Shown here piece by piece: positions 16,525-24,431 of a stretch of DNA of 64,000 bases (position 1 is its first letter; the number at the start of each line of letters is the position of its first letter). A program made the translations under genes and the position numbers. The DNA is from Sphingopyxis panaciterrae (GTDB taxonomy: Bacteria; Pseudomonadota; Alphaproteobacteria; Sphingomonadales; Sphingomonadaceae): positions 868,001-932,000 of the forward strand of contig NZ_JAASQN010000001.1 of the NCBI RefSeq assembly GCF_011762125.1. The letters are read 5' to 3'. The notes beneath the pieces are model-generated. The model worked only from the letters and a program-made list of their open reading frames with translations. It was not told the origin of the DNA and did no database searches.

Positions 16525-18030
16525 ATGACCGAAACCACCACCCGCCCCCGCGAGGAGAGCGCCGCCGACCGCTGGGCGCGCTTCGCGTCGATCCGCACCG
16601 GCGATGATTATGTCGAATCGCTGCGAAACCGCGGCGTCGAGGTCTGGCTGTTCGGCGAGCGCGTCGACGAGCCCGTCGATCATCCGATCATCCGACCGTC
16701 GATCAACGCACTCAAGATGACCTACGATCTCGCGACAGAGGACCCGGAACTGGCCACCGCGCACAGCGACCTGATCGACGCGCCGGTCAACCGCTTCCTC
16801 CACATCGTCGGCTCGCCGCACGATCTGGTGATGAAGAACCGGATGCAGCGCCGCATGGGACAGCTCACCGGTACTTGCTTCCAGCGCTGCGCCGGGCTCG
16901 ACACGATCAGCGTGCTCCACTCGATCACCTTCGACATCGATGCCAAGCACGGCACCGCGTATCACCAGCGCTATCTTGACTTCATGCGCCATGCGCAGCG
17001 CGCGAACATCATCCTTGGCGCCGGGATGACCGATCCGAAGGGCGACCGCTCGAAGCGCCCGCACGAACAGGCCGACCCCGACATGTTCCTGCATGTGACG
17101 AAACGGACCGATGCGGGGGTCTATGTCACCGGCGCCAAGGCGCATATGACCGGCGGGCTCAATTCGCACTGGATCTGCGTCATGCCCACGATGAACATGG
17201 GCGAAGCCGACCGCGATTTCGCAATCGTCGGCATGGTGCCCGGCGACGCCGCGGGGATCACCTATATCTATGGCCGCCAGTCGTGCGACACGCGCGCGAT
17301 GGAACCGGGCAACATCGACCAGGGCAATGCGCGCTTCGGCGGGCAGGAAGTGCTCGTCGTCTTCGACGATGTCTTCGTGCCCTACGAGCATGTGCTGATG
17401 GACGGCGAATATGAGTTCGCGCAGGACATGGTCGCGCGCTTCACCGCCTATCACCGTGCGTCGTACGTCTGCAAGACCGGGCTCGGCGATGTGATGGTCG
17501 GCGCCGCGGCGCAGGTCGCCGACTATAATGGTGCCGAGGCGGCGAGCCATATCAAGGACAAGCTGGTCGAGATGACGCACCTCAACGAGACGATCTATTC
17601 ATCGGCGATCGCGTCGAGCCACGAGGCGAAGCAATTGCCGTCGGGTATCTTCATGAACGACGCGATGCTCGCCAATGTCTGCAAGCATAATGTGACGCGC
17701 TTCCCCTACGAGATTTCGCGGCTGGCGCAGGATCTGGCGGGCGGGATCATGGTGACGATGCCGTCGGACGCCGATTTCAAGCATGAGAAAGTGGGCCCGA
17801 TCCTCGAGAAATATATGAAGGGCAAGCACAATGTCCCCGTCGAGTTCCGCCAGCGCATCCTGCGCCTGATCGAGAATATGACGCTGGGGCGCAACGCGGT
17901 CGGCTATCTGACCGAGTCGCTCCACGGCGCGGGGTCACCGCAGGCGCAGCGCATCCAGATATTGCGCGGCATGGAGGTCGAGCGGAAGAAGACATATGCG
18001 CGCGACCTTGCGGGAATCGGCGAGGAATAG
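16525..18030 (+). CDS. 4-hydroxybutyryl-CoA dehydratase-like protein (HpaB superfamily)
   Basis: A 501-residue flavin/iron-sulfur enzyme relative. Automatic annotation would say 4-hydroxyphenylacetate 3-hydroxylase, but the sequence follows 4-hydroxybutyryl-CoA dehydratase/vinylacetyl-CoA isomerase closely by recollection: CFQRC (Cys118, Cys122), MTDPKGDR, GRQSCDTR, GGQEVLVVFDDVFVP, HLNET, TRFPYEISRLAQDLAGG, MVTMPSDADF and ESLHGAGSPQAQRI. In the characterised enzyme the [4Fe-4S] cluster is held by Cys99, Cys103, His292 and Cys299. Here the equivalents are Cys118, Cys122, His310 and Cys316, one residue closer for the last pair. ATG 16525 has GGGAG eight bases upstream. It starts a plus-strand operon with the hydrolase and thioesterase, opposite the AraC gene. 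Confidence 0.85.
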   Translation: MTETTTRPREESAADRWARFASIRTGDDYVESLRNRGVEVWLFGERVDEPVDHPIIRPSINALKMTYDLATEDPELATAHSDLIDAPVNRFLHIVGSPHDLVMKNRMQRRMGQLTGTCFQRCAGLDTISVLHSITFDIDAKHGTAYHQRYLDFMRHAQRANIILGAGMTDPKGDRSKRPHEQADPDMFLHVTKRTDAGVYVTGAKAHMTGGLNSHWICVMPTMNMGEADRDFAIVGMVPGDAAGITYIYGRQSCDTRAMEPGNIDQGNARFGGQEVLVVFDDVFVPYEHVLMDGEYEFAQDMVARFTAYHRASYVCKTGLGDVMVGAAAQVADYNGAEAASHIKDKLVEMTHLNETIYSSAIASSHEAKQLPSGIFMNDAMLANVCKHNVTRFPYEISRLAQDLAGGIMVTMPSDADFKHEKVGPILEKYMKGKHNVPVEFRQRILRLIENMTLGRNAVGYLTESLHGAGSPQAQRIQILRGMEVERKKTYARDLAGIGEE

Positions 18031-18057
18031 CAGCGTCGCCGCGAGAGGAGAGGGCGG

Positions 18058-18735
18058 ATGGCTGCACCGGTGATCGCGATCTGCGGCATCGCGACCGACG
18101 AGGCGAGTTGGCGGGACATGCCGGTCGATCGCATCTTTTTGCCCGCCGGCGATACGATCGACGCGATGGCCGATGCGATTGCAGCCGAATTGCCCGGTCG
18201 TTTCGCGCTCTGCGGCCATTCGATGGGCGGCTATGTCGCGCTCGCAATCGCGGCGCGGATGCCGGAGCGGCTGGCAGGCTTCGCCTTGCTGAGCAGCGCC
18301 TGCACCGCCGATGGCGACGAGGCGAAGGCGGGACGCCACGCGGCAATAGACCAGGCGCGCTCTGACTTTGCCGTCCTCGCCGAACGGCTCGCCCGCGCGA
18401 TGCTGTCGCGAAGCAGCCGTGCCGATCCGGTGCTGCTCGCCGACACGCACGCGATGCTGCTGCGCTGCGGCGCCGAGCGCTTCGCCCGGCAGCAGGCGGC
18501 GGCGATGACGCGTGTCGACCGGTGCGGCCTGCTGGCGACGCTGGCGGTGCCGGCGCTGGTCCTGGCGGGCGAGGACGACGGCATCGTCGCGCCCGGCCGG
18601 TCGCGCGAGATGGCGGCGGCGCTGCCCGACGCCGTGCTGCATATGATCCCCGGCTGCGGCCATGTTCCGCAGCGCGAGGCGTCCGGGGCTAGTGCCGCGG
18701 CGATTGCCGCATGGCGCGAAAGGATGACGTCGTGA
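18058..18735 (+). CDS. Alpha/beta hydrolase
   Basis: A 225-residue alpha/beta-hydrolase-fold enzyme of the esterase/lactonase type. Seen: the nucleophile elbow GHSMGGYVALAIA (Ser at about 61), an acid region in VPALVLAGEDDGIVAP and the catalytic His in IPGCGHVPQREA. There is no signal peptide, so it is cytoplasmic. The ribosome site GAGAGGAGAGGGCGG precedes ATG 18058. It ends by overlapping the thioesterase GTG (GTGA at 18732-18735). In this operon it could open a lactone to give the hydroxy acid used by the dehydratase-like enzyme. That link is inferred from gene order. Confidence 0.88.
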   Translation: MAAPVIAICGIATDEASWRDMPVDRIFLPAGDTIDAMADAIAAELPGRFALCGHSMGGYVALAIAARMPERLAGFALLSSACTADGDEAKAGRHAAIDQARSDFAVLAERLARAMLSRSSRADPVLLADTHAMLLRCGAERFARQQAAAMTRVDRCGLLATLAVPALVLAGEDDGIVAPGRSREMAAALPDAVLHMIPGCGHVPQREASGASAAAIAAWRERMTS

Positions 18736-19166
18736 AACCCGAACCATATCGCCTGAACGCTGCGACCTATCCGCGCCACAAGACGGTGCCGATCCGCTTT
18801 GCCGACGTTGACATGTTCCGCCACCTCAACAATGTCGCAACCGGGCAATTTTATGAAGAGGCGCGTTTCGAACTGCTCGCCGAGGCACGCGAACTGGTGG
18901 CGAAGGAGGATCGCGGCGCGCTCGTCATCGCGAGTGTCAACACCAGCTTCCTTGGGCAGGCGCGCTATCCGGGGACGATCGACGTCGGGACGGGGATATT
19001 GCGCGTCGGCGAGCGTTCGCTGGTGATCGCGCAGGGCCTGTTCGTCGGCGGCAAATGCATCGGCGTCGCCGACAGCGTCATCGTATCGACCGGTCCGGAA
19101 GGCGCGGTGCCGATCGCCGATCCGGTCCGCCTGTTCTTTTCGTCGCTGGTGATCGCCGCCGATTAG
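18732..19166 (+). CDS. Acyl-CoA thioesterase (4HBT hotdog fold)
   Basis: A 144-residue hotdog-fold thioesterase. Seen: TVPIRFADVDMFRHLNNVATGQFYEEARFELL, the 4HBT motif with D-x-D followed by HLNN and the catalytic-region Glu/Arg. GTG 18732 is preferred to ATG 18711 because AAGGA lies about eight bases upstream and it gives the GTGA overlap with the hydrolase. It releases CoA from acyl-CoA intermediates, possibly as an overflow valve. Its last four bases overlap the end of the convergent RES toxin gene. Confidence 0.88.
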   Translation: MKPEPYRLNAATYPRHKTVPIRFADVDMFRHLNNVATGQFYEEARFELLAEARELVAKEDRGALVIASVNTSFLGQARYPGTIDVGTGILRVGERSLVIAQGLFVGGKCIGVADSVIVSTGPEGAVPIADPVRLFFSSLVIAAD

Positions 19167-19915
19167 CTGGGCGGCTGGAGTCCGAACTCTTCGAAGGTGA
19201 AGCTGTGGCGCGCGTTCGAGGGCAGCGCCGCGAGCGCGGTCATCGTGCCGTTCTCCAGCCGGAAATGCCAGGTCTGCTCGATCTTCGGCGCGCGCGCGGC
19301 AAAGGCGGCGGGATCGAGAAGCGCGATATTGGCGCGGTGCTGGGGGTCGCGCACCGAGGCATAGCGGATCGCTTGCGCTTCGATCGAACGCGCGTCGGCG
19401 GCGAAGGCCTGGCACGCCGCATAATCGCCCGGGTGCATCCACAGGGCCTGGTCGGCCGCGAAGGGCGCGGCGGTCAGGTCGAGCCCGCGATCGAGCGTGA
19501 CGGGCACCGAAATCGCCGAATGCTCGACGACGGTGCATGGCGGCTGAAACCCGGGCGAGCGCGAGAAGAAGAGCAGCCGCCAATAAGCGGTTTCGGCGAC
19601 TGCGGTCGCGGCATGCTCGGCGGCATAGAAGATACCCGGCCGCTCGCCCGCCCTGCGGAAGCGCGAAGGCTTTTGATATCCATAGCGAAAAGGGGTCGCG
19701 AGCAGATAGTGCAGGCCGCGCGCCGCAGGCGGCAGCGGCGGCTTGACCTCCTCCACAAGCTGTTCGAGCAGCGCCTGATCGTCGGCGTGCGCCGTCAGCC
19801 GGTTGGTCGAGATGCGGTGCTGCGCCTCGACCAGCCGCCAGAGCTTCGCCTGATAGGGACGGAAATCGCGAACCGCGGGAACGATGTCAGACCTGCGCGC
19901 GATAATCGTCGACAT
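19163..19915 (-). CDS. RES domain toxin
   Basis: A 250-residue RES-family protein, the toxin of the RES-Xre type II system. Characterised members degrade cellular NAD+ and stop growth. Seen: KLWRLVEAQHRIST, RRAGERPGIFYAAEHAATAVAETAYWR (the Arg and Glu region), and YASVRDPQHRANIALLDPAAF (the Ser and Asn region). ATG 19915 lies 29 bases inside the end of the antitoxin gene, so translation is coupled. The protein is longer than the shortest family members at the N-terminus. The toxin stop codon overlaps the convergent thioesterase stop. Confidence 0.88.
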   Translation of the reverse strand: MSTIIARRSDIVPAVRDFRPYQAKLWRLVEAQHRISTNRLTAHADDQALLEQLVEEVKPPLPPAARGLHYLLATPFRYGYQKPSRFRRAGERPGIFYAAEHAATAVAETAYWRLLFFSRSPGFQPPCTVVEHSAISVPVTLDRGLDLTAAPFAADQALWMHPGDYAACQAFAADARSIEAQAIRYASVRDPQHRANIALLDPAAFAARAPKIEQTWHFRLENGTMTALAALPSNARHSFTFEEFGLQPPS

Positions 19916-20261
19916 AGTCGGTCACGTCGCCGAGCCCGCGGATCGAGCGCACAAGGTCGATCGGCCGGCCGCCAAGGTCGAGATTGGCGGTTTTGAGCCA
20001 CGAAACCGACGCGGTGTCGTCGCTGCCCATCAGTGCGTCGAGGCTGCGAAACAGGCGCACCAGATATTGGCCGAGTTCGAATTCCTTGCCCGACCGGTCG
20101 AGCTGGACGCTGCCCGCGCGGAGGCGCGATATGGTTGCGGCCGAAAGCCCAAGAATGGCACCGAGTTGTTCGTTGGTCAGCCGCCAGCAGGCGGCGACGC
20201 GCACGACCGCTTCGGAAAGGATCCGGCTCTCATCGGCCTGCCGGGCGAACTGCGTTGCCAT
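19887..20261 (-). CDS. Xre/MbcA/ParS-type antitoxin of the RES toxin
   Basis: A 124-residue antitoxin with an Xre-like HTH (RLTNEQLGAILGLSAATISRLRAG, about residues 26-49) and a C-terminal DUF2384 (MbcA_ParS_Xre) toxin-binding domain (LVRLFRSLDALMG through SWLKTANLDLGGRPIDLV, ending GLGDVTDYVDDYRAQV). ATG 20261 is chosen over 20285 because AAGGGAG lies six bases upstream. It should neutralise the RES toxin and repress the operon. The AT-rich region 20262-20333 (ATTCATAATATATCATTCATAGG) is the likely promoter and operator. Confidence 0.9.
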   Translation of the reverse strand: MATQFARQADESRILSEAVVRVAACWRLTNEQLGAILGLSAATISRLRAGSVQLDRSGKEFELGQYLVRLFRSLDALMGSDDTASVSWLKTANLDLGGRPIDLVRSIRGLGDVTDYVDDYRAQV

Positions 20262-20333
20262 ATTCGCTCCCTTGAACAAATTCATAATATATCATTCATA
20301 GGAACTGATCGGTCATTTTGCAAGGGCAGGCTT

Positions 20334-21503
20334 TCAGTGCGCCGCGCCGTCCATCCTCTCGACAACCATGGCCGCACCGACCCCCATCGCACCCGTCAGC
20401 ACGACAAGGCCGTAACGGCCGCCCGAGGCGTCGAGGGCGTCGAGCAAGGTCGATGTCAGGATCGCCCCGCTCGCGCCCATCGGGTGGCCCTTGGCCAGAT
20501 GGCCGCCGCTGACGTTCACGCGGGCGGGATCGGGCGATCGGTCGCGCAGGAATTTTGCGATGGTAACCGCGAAGGCTTCCATGAATTCGATCCGATCCAT
20601 GTCGGCGAGGGTCATTCCGGCGCGCGCCAGCACCTTGTCCATCGCCGCAAAACCGGCGGTCAGCGACGCCGCCGGATCGCCGCCGCTTTCGGCAAAGGCG
20701 ACGACGCGCGCACGCGGTGCTGGGCCAAGCCCTTCAGCGCCGACGAGTGCGAGGCCCGCGCCGTCGCAGATCGGCGGCGCGTGGGCGATGCCGTGGCGCG
20801 GCTTGAAGCGTCTCCCTTCGAGCGCGCTGGTATATTCCGCCTGCAATGCACCGAAGACCGGCGGCGCGGCGGCGAGGGTTTCGGCGGTCGTTTGCGGGCG
20901 GATGCATTCTTCGCCCGCGAGCGATCCGGTCGCGATGCGTGAATGCTGGAGCAACGGGTCGCGCTCGGTCGCCGCTGCCTTCTGCTGCGAGACGAGGGTG
21001 ACGGCGTCGAGCTCGGCGCGCGTGATATTCTCCACGGCGGCAAGGCGGTCGGCGCCGAGAACCGGCGGTACGAAGCGCGCGCGCGGCGGCAGTTCGGCGT
21101 TGGAATAGAAAGCGGCCTGGTCGCCCAGGAAGGGCGTTTGGCTCATCGATTCGACCCCGCCGGCCAGCGCCGAGGCGATTTCACCGCTTGCAACCTTTGC
21201 GACCGCCTGGCCGATCGCCGACAGGCCAGAGGCGCAATAATTGTTGATGCTGTGCGCCGCGGTGGCGTCGGGCAGGCCGGTGTGAAGCTTTGCCAGCATC
21301 GCGATATGCCCGCCCTGGGCGCCGCTTTGGGTGACGCAGCCGAGGATCAGCGCCTCGGGACTGCGCGCGGCATCGCCGCATCGCGCCGCGAGTGCCGCAG
21401 ACTGCTGGCGCACCAGTTCCTGCGGGGTCAGCGCGGCAAGCCCGCCGTCGGCGCGTGCCTTGCCGCGCGGCGTCCGCACCGCATCGTAAAGATAGACGTT
21501 CAA
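20334..21503 (-). CDS. Thiolase-fold acetyl-CoA acyltransferase with altered active site
   Basis: A 389-residue thiolase-superfamily protein. Seen: the nucleophile loop INNYCASGLSAIG (Cys90), the GHPMGASGA histidine motif and the TPRGK N-terminus. Two usually invariant residues are changed. The NEAFA motif reads MEAFA, and the C-terminal CxGG(G) motif reads LTGAMG, with Thr370 where the proton-shuttle Cys should be (aligned through RYGLVVLTGAMGVGAAM). It may be a degradative thiolase with a changed mechanism, a condensing enzyme or a partner protein. It is the last gene of the minus-strand operon starting at 26899, four bases after the next thiolase. Confidence 0.85.
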   Translation of the reverse strand: MNVYLYDAVRTPRGKARADGGLAALTPQELVRQQSAALAARCGDAARSPEALILGCVTQSGAQGGHIAMLAKLHTGLPDATAAHSINNYCASGLSAIGQAVAKVASGEIASALAGGVESMSQTPFLGDQAAFYSNAELPPRARFVPPVLGADRLAAVENITRAELDAVTLVSQQKAAATERDPLLQHSRIATGSLAGEECIRPQTTAETLAAAPPVFGALQAEYTSALEGRRFKPRHGIAHAPPICDGAGLALVGAEGLGPAPRARVVAFAESGGDPAASLTAGFAAMDKVLARAGMTLADMDRIEFMEAFAVTIAKFLRDRSPDPARVNVSGGHLAKGHPMGASGAILTSTLLDALDASGGRYGLVVLTGAMGVGAAMVVERMDGAAH

Positions 21504-21507
21504 AAGC

Positions 21508-22737
21508 TCAGACGCCGACGACGAAGCTGACCGCGGTCGTGGCGCTGCCGCCGACGTTGAAGGTCGCGAAATTCTGCGCGTCTTCGACCTGATAGTCGCC
21601 GGCGTTGCCGGTCACTTGCCGCCAGCTGTCGAGCAGCATGCGGACGCCGGTCGCGCCGACGGGGTGACCGAGGCCGATCAGCCCGCCCGACGGATTGACC
21701 GGCAGCTTGCCGCCGAGGGCAATCGTGCCGTCCTCGACCGCGCGCCAGCTTTCGCCGGGTTCGGTGATGCCGAAATGATCGATCGCCATATATTCGGTGA
21801 TCGAGAAGCAGTCGTGCACTTCCACTCCGTCGCACGCATAAATGTCGGGCATTTCGGCACGGCGCAATGCATCCATCATCGCCTTGCGCACGCTCGGGAA
21901 AACATAGGGATTCCCCTTACTTTCCTGTACCTTGGTCGAATAGAGCAGGGGTGCTGTCGCATGGCCCCACCCCTTGATCCGCGGAATGGTGTCGATCGAA
22001 ATGCCCCGACGCTGCGCGTAACCTTCGGCAACTTCCGCCGAAGCCAGAAATATCGCCGCCGCGCCGTCGGTGACTTGCCCGCAATCGGACTTGCGCAAGG
22101 AGCCCTCGATCAGCGGATTGACGTCGTCATTCTCGCCGAGATGCTCATCGGTGACTGCCCAGCCGCGCGTCTGCGAGTTGGGATTCTTCTTGGCATTGGC
22201 AAAATTATTCGCCGAAATCCCGCGCAGATGCGCGCGGTCGAGCCCGAAGCGCTCCTCATATTCCTTGGCGACCTGCGCGAACATGTACGGCCAGAGATAA
22301 CGCGCGTCCTGCGCCTCGCGCCCGGCCCAGGCAGCGGCGCCGAGATATTCGGCGGCGCGCTGGCCGGGGACGTTGCGCATCAGCTCGATGCCGAGCACGA
22401 GCGCGAGGCCATAACGCCCGGCCTCGATCTCGGCCGCCGCGGCAAGGATCGCGATGCTGCCCGACGCGCAGGCGGCCTCGTGCCGCGACGCCGGGATGCC
22501 GGCAAGGTCGGGATGGACATGGCCGAAGAAGCCGCCGAGCTGGCCTTGGCCCGCGAACAATTCGCCGACGAAATTGCCGACGTGCGCGGTCTCGACTTCT
22601 TTAGGCTCGATCCCCGTCGCCACGAACGCCGCTTCGGCGACGTCGCGGAACAGTTCGAACAGCCCGCCGCCCTCGCGTTCGAGGTTGCGCGCAAAATCGC
22701 TCTGCGCGCCGCCGAGGATGAAGACGTCTTTCGCCAT
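21508..22737 (-). CDS. SCP2-type thiolase (acetyl-CoA acetyltransferase-like)
   Basis: A 409-residue thiolase of the SCP-x/SCP2 type. Seen: RHEAACASGSIA with the nucleophilic Cys, the SCP2-thiolase signature VHDCFSITEYM (HDCF replacing NEAF) and SGGLIGLGHPVGATG. This class commonly cleaves branched or bulky beta-ketoacyl-CoA such as steroid or terpenoid side chains. Directly downstream of the acyl-CoA ligase (one-base gap) and upstream of a second thiolase-fold gene. The paired thiolases suggest a beta-ketothiolytic step on an unusual acyl chain. Confidence 0.9.
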   Translation of the reverse strand: MAKDVFILGGAQSDFARNLEREGGGLFELFRDVAEAAFVATGIEPKEVETAHVGNFVGELFAGQGQLGGFFGHVHPDLAGIPASRHEAACASGSIAILAAAAEIEAGRYGLALVLGIELMRNVPGQRAAEYLGAAAWAGREAQDARYLWPYMFAQVAKEYEERFGLDRAHLRGISANNFANAKKNPNSQTRGWAVTDEHLGENDDVNPLIEGSLRKSDCGQVTDGAAAIFLASAEVAEGYAQRRGISIDTIPRIKGWGHATAPLLYSTKVQESKGNPYVFPSVRKAMMDALRRAEMPDIYACDGVEVHDCFSITEYMAIDHFGITEPGESWRAVEDGTIALGGKLPVNPSGGLIGLGHPVGATGVRMLLDSWRQVTGNAGDYQVEDAQNFATFNVGGSATTAVSFVVGV

Positions 22738-22738
22738 G

Positions 22739-24430
22739 TCAGGCTTCCTTTTCGAGAGTGGCGAGCGCCATTTCGCGCACTTCGCTGCGCATCACCTTGC
22801 CCGTGACGTTGCGCGGCAAGGCGTCGAAGCGGAACAGGCGTTCGGGCAGTTTAAAGACCGCAAGGTCGTGGCCGCGCAGATAGCCGGCAACCTCGCCGAC
22901 CCCGATGTCGTCGGCACCGCGCGGGACATAAGCGAGGCCGATGCGCTCGCCCATCACCGGGTCGGGGAGCGAAAAGACGCACGCCTCGGCGAGCAAGGGA
23001 TGCCCACCCAAAAGCTGGTCGATCTCTTCGGGAGAGATATTGACCCCGCCGCGGATGATCAGGTCCTTGCAGCGCCCGACAAAGCGGTAGAAATCGCCAC
23101 CCTCGGCGATCTCGAACAGGTCGCCGGTGCGGAACCAGCCGTCGTCGGTGAAGGCTTCGGCGGTGCGCTCGGGGGCGTTATGATAGCCCTCGAACAAGGT
23201 CGGCCCGCGGATCTGCAATTCGCCCGACACGCCGTCTTCCTCGATCGGATCGCCGCCGCCGGGCGGGACGAGGCGGCTTTCGATATTGGGCGCGCGGCCT
23301 TCGCCATAGGGGCGCTGATAGGTGCCGCGGCGCGGGAACAGGCTGGCGCGTTTGTCGGGATCGGGCATGACGCCCTCGCCGGTGATGAAGCTCATCCCCT
23401 CGTTCGAGCCGAAGACGTTGACGATGATGATGCCGAGTTTTTCCTGGAACCCGCGCACCATCGCAGGTGCGAGTGGTGCGGAGCCAGAGGCAATGACGCG
23501 CAGGCTGGAGAGGTCGACCGAGGCGAGCAGCGCCTCGTTCTGGAGCAGCATGTTGAGCACCGCGGGCGGCGCGATCGTCAGGCTAGGGCGCTCGGTCGCG
23601 ATCTGCTTCAAGTAGATGCCGGGATCGAAGGGATGGTGCAGCACCATCGTCCCCGCGCTGGTCAGCCAGCACATGGTGATCCCGCCGATGCTCGCCATGT
23701 TGATGAGCGGGAAGGGGTTGAGCAGGACGTCGCCCGGCCCGACCTTCATCGCCTCATATCCCGCGCCCGCGACCGCGATCCAGTGGTTGTGGCTGCGCGG
23801 CACGCCCTTCGGCACGCCGGTGGTGCCCGAGGTCCAGCAGATGGTGAAGATATCGTCGGCGTCGACCGGATTTGCCGCGACATGCGCCGCGAGCGCTTTT
23901 TCGTCGCCGTTTGCGGTCGAGAGGTCGAGGGCGCCAACAGGAGCATCGGGGCCGAAGGTCATCAACTGGATGCCGTCGAGCAACGGCGCCGCGACGCCGA
24001 CATGGTCGCAGCCCTTCACCTGTGTCGCGCAGACGAACGCCTTGGGCGCGATCACGCCGATCATGCCCTTCAGCTCATGGCTGCGATATTGCACCGCCGC
24101 CGGGCTGATGATCGCGCCGATCTTCGCCGCCGCGAAATAGAGCGCGACGAATTCGCTGATGTTCGGAAGCTGGACGAGCAGCACGTCGTCCTTGCCGATC
24201 CCGGCGCTGATCAGTGCCCCCGCGAGCCGGTCGATCTCGGTGGCCAGTTCGGCGTAATTCAGCCGCTGCGGTTCGCCGAAAGCGAACTCGCCGCGGTTCG
24301 GCGCATCGACCAGCGCGAGCCGTTCGGGATGCGCCGCCGCATTGGCGACGAACAGGTCAGCGAAGGTCTTGTCGCCCCACCAGCCGCTTGTCCGGTGCCG
24401 CTGCCTCTTCTCCTCTCCGGCGACGATCAT
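22739..24430 (-). CDS. Class I adenylate-forming acyl-CoA ligase (AMP-binding)
   Basis: A 563-residue acyl-CoA synthetase. Seen: the P-loop-like ICWTSGTTGVPKGVPRSH (about 195-212), the A5-type VFGSNEGMSF, the A7/A8 motif DGWFRTGDLFEIAEGGDFYRFVGRCKDLIIRGGVNISPEEID and a C-terminal GKVMRSEVREM with the catalytic Lys. It activates a carboxylic acid as adenylate and then as CoA thioester, feeding the two thiolases. It starts one base after the end of the carotenoid-oxygenase-like gene, so the product of that cleavage, once oxidised to an acid, is a natural candidate substrate (inference). Confidence 0.93.
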   Translation of the reverse strand: MIVAGEEKRQRHRTSGWWGDKTFADLFVANAAAHPERLALVDAPNRGEFAFGEPQRLNYAELATEIDRLAGALISAGIGKDDVLLVQLPNISEFVALYFAAAKIGAIISPAAVQYRSHELKGMIGVIAPKAFVCATQVKGCDHVGVAAPLLDGIQLMTFGPDAPVGALDLSTANGDEKALAAHVAANPVDADDIFTICWTSGTTGVPKGVPRSHNHWIAVAGAGYEAMKVGPGDVLLNPFPLINMASIGGITMCWLTSAGTMVLHHPFDPGIYLKQIATERPSLTIAPPAVLNMLLQNEALLASVDLSSLRVIASGSAPLAPAMVRGFQEKLGIIIVNVFGSNEGMSFITGEGVMPDPDKRASLFPRRGTYQRPYGEGRAPNIESRLVPPGGGDPIEEDGVSGELQIRGPTLFEGYHNAPERTAEAFTDDGWFRTGDLFEIAEGGDFYRFVGRCKDLIIRGGVNISPEEIDQLLGGHPLLAEACVFSLPDPVMGERIGLAYVPRGADDIGVGEVAGYLRGHDLAVFKLPERLFRFDALPRNVTGKVMRSEVREMALATLEKEA

Positions 24431-24431
24431 C

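Noticed and set aside
16525..18030. Naming this gene hpaB (4-hydroxyphenylacetate 3-monooxygenase)
   Set aside because: The CFQRC and downstream motifs fit the 4-hydroxybutyryl-CoA dehydratase branch better, and no flavin reductase partner (hpaC) lies nearby.
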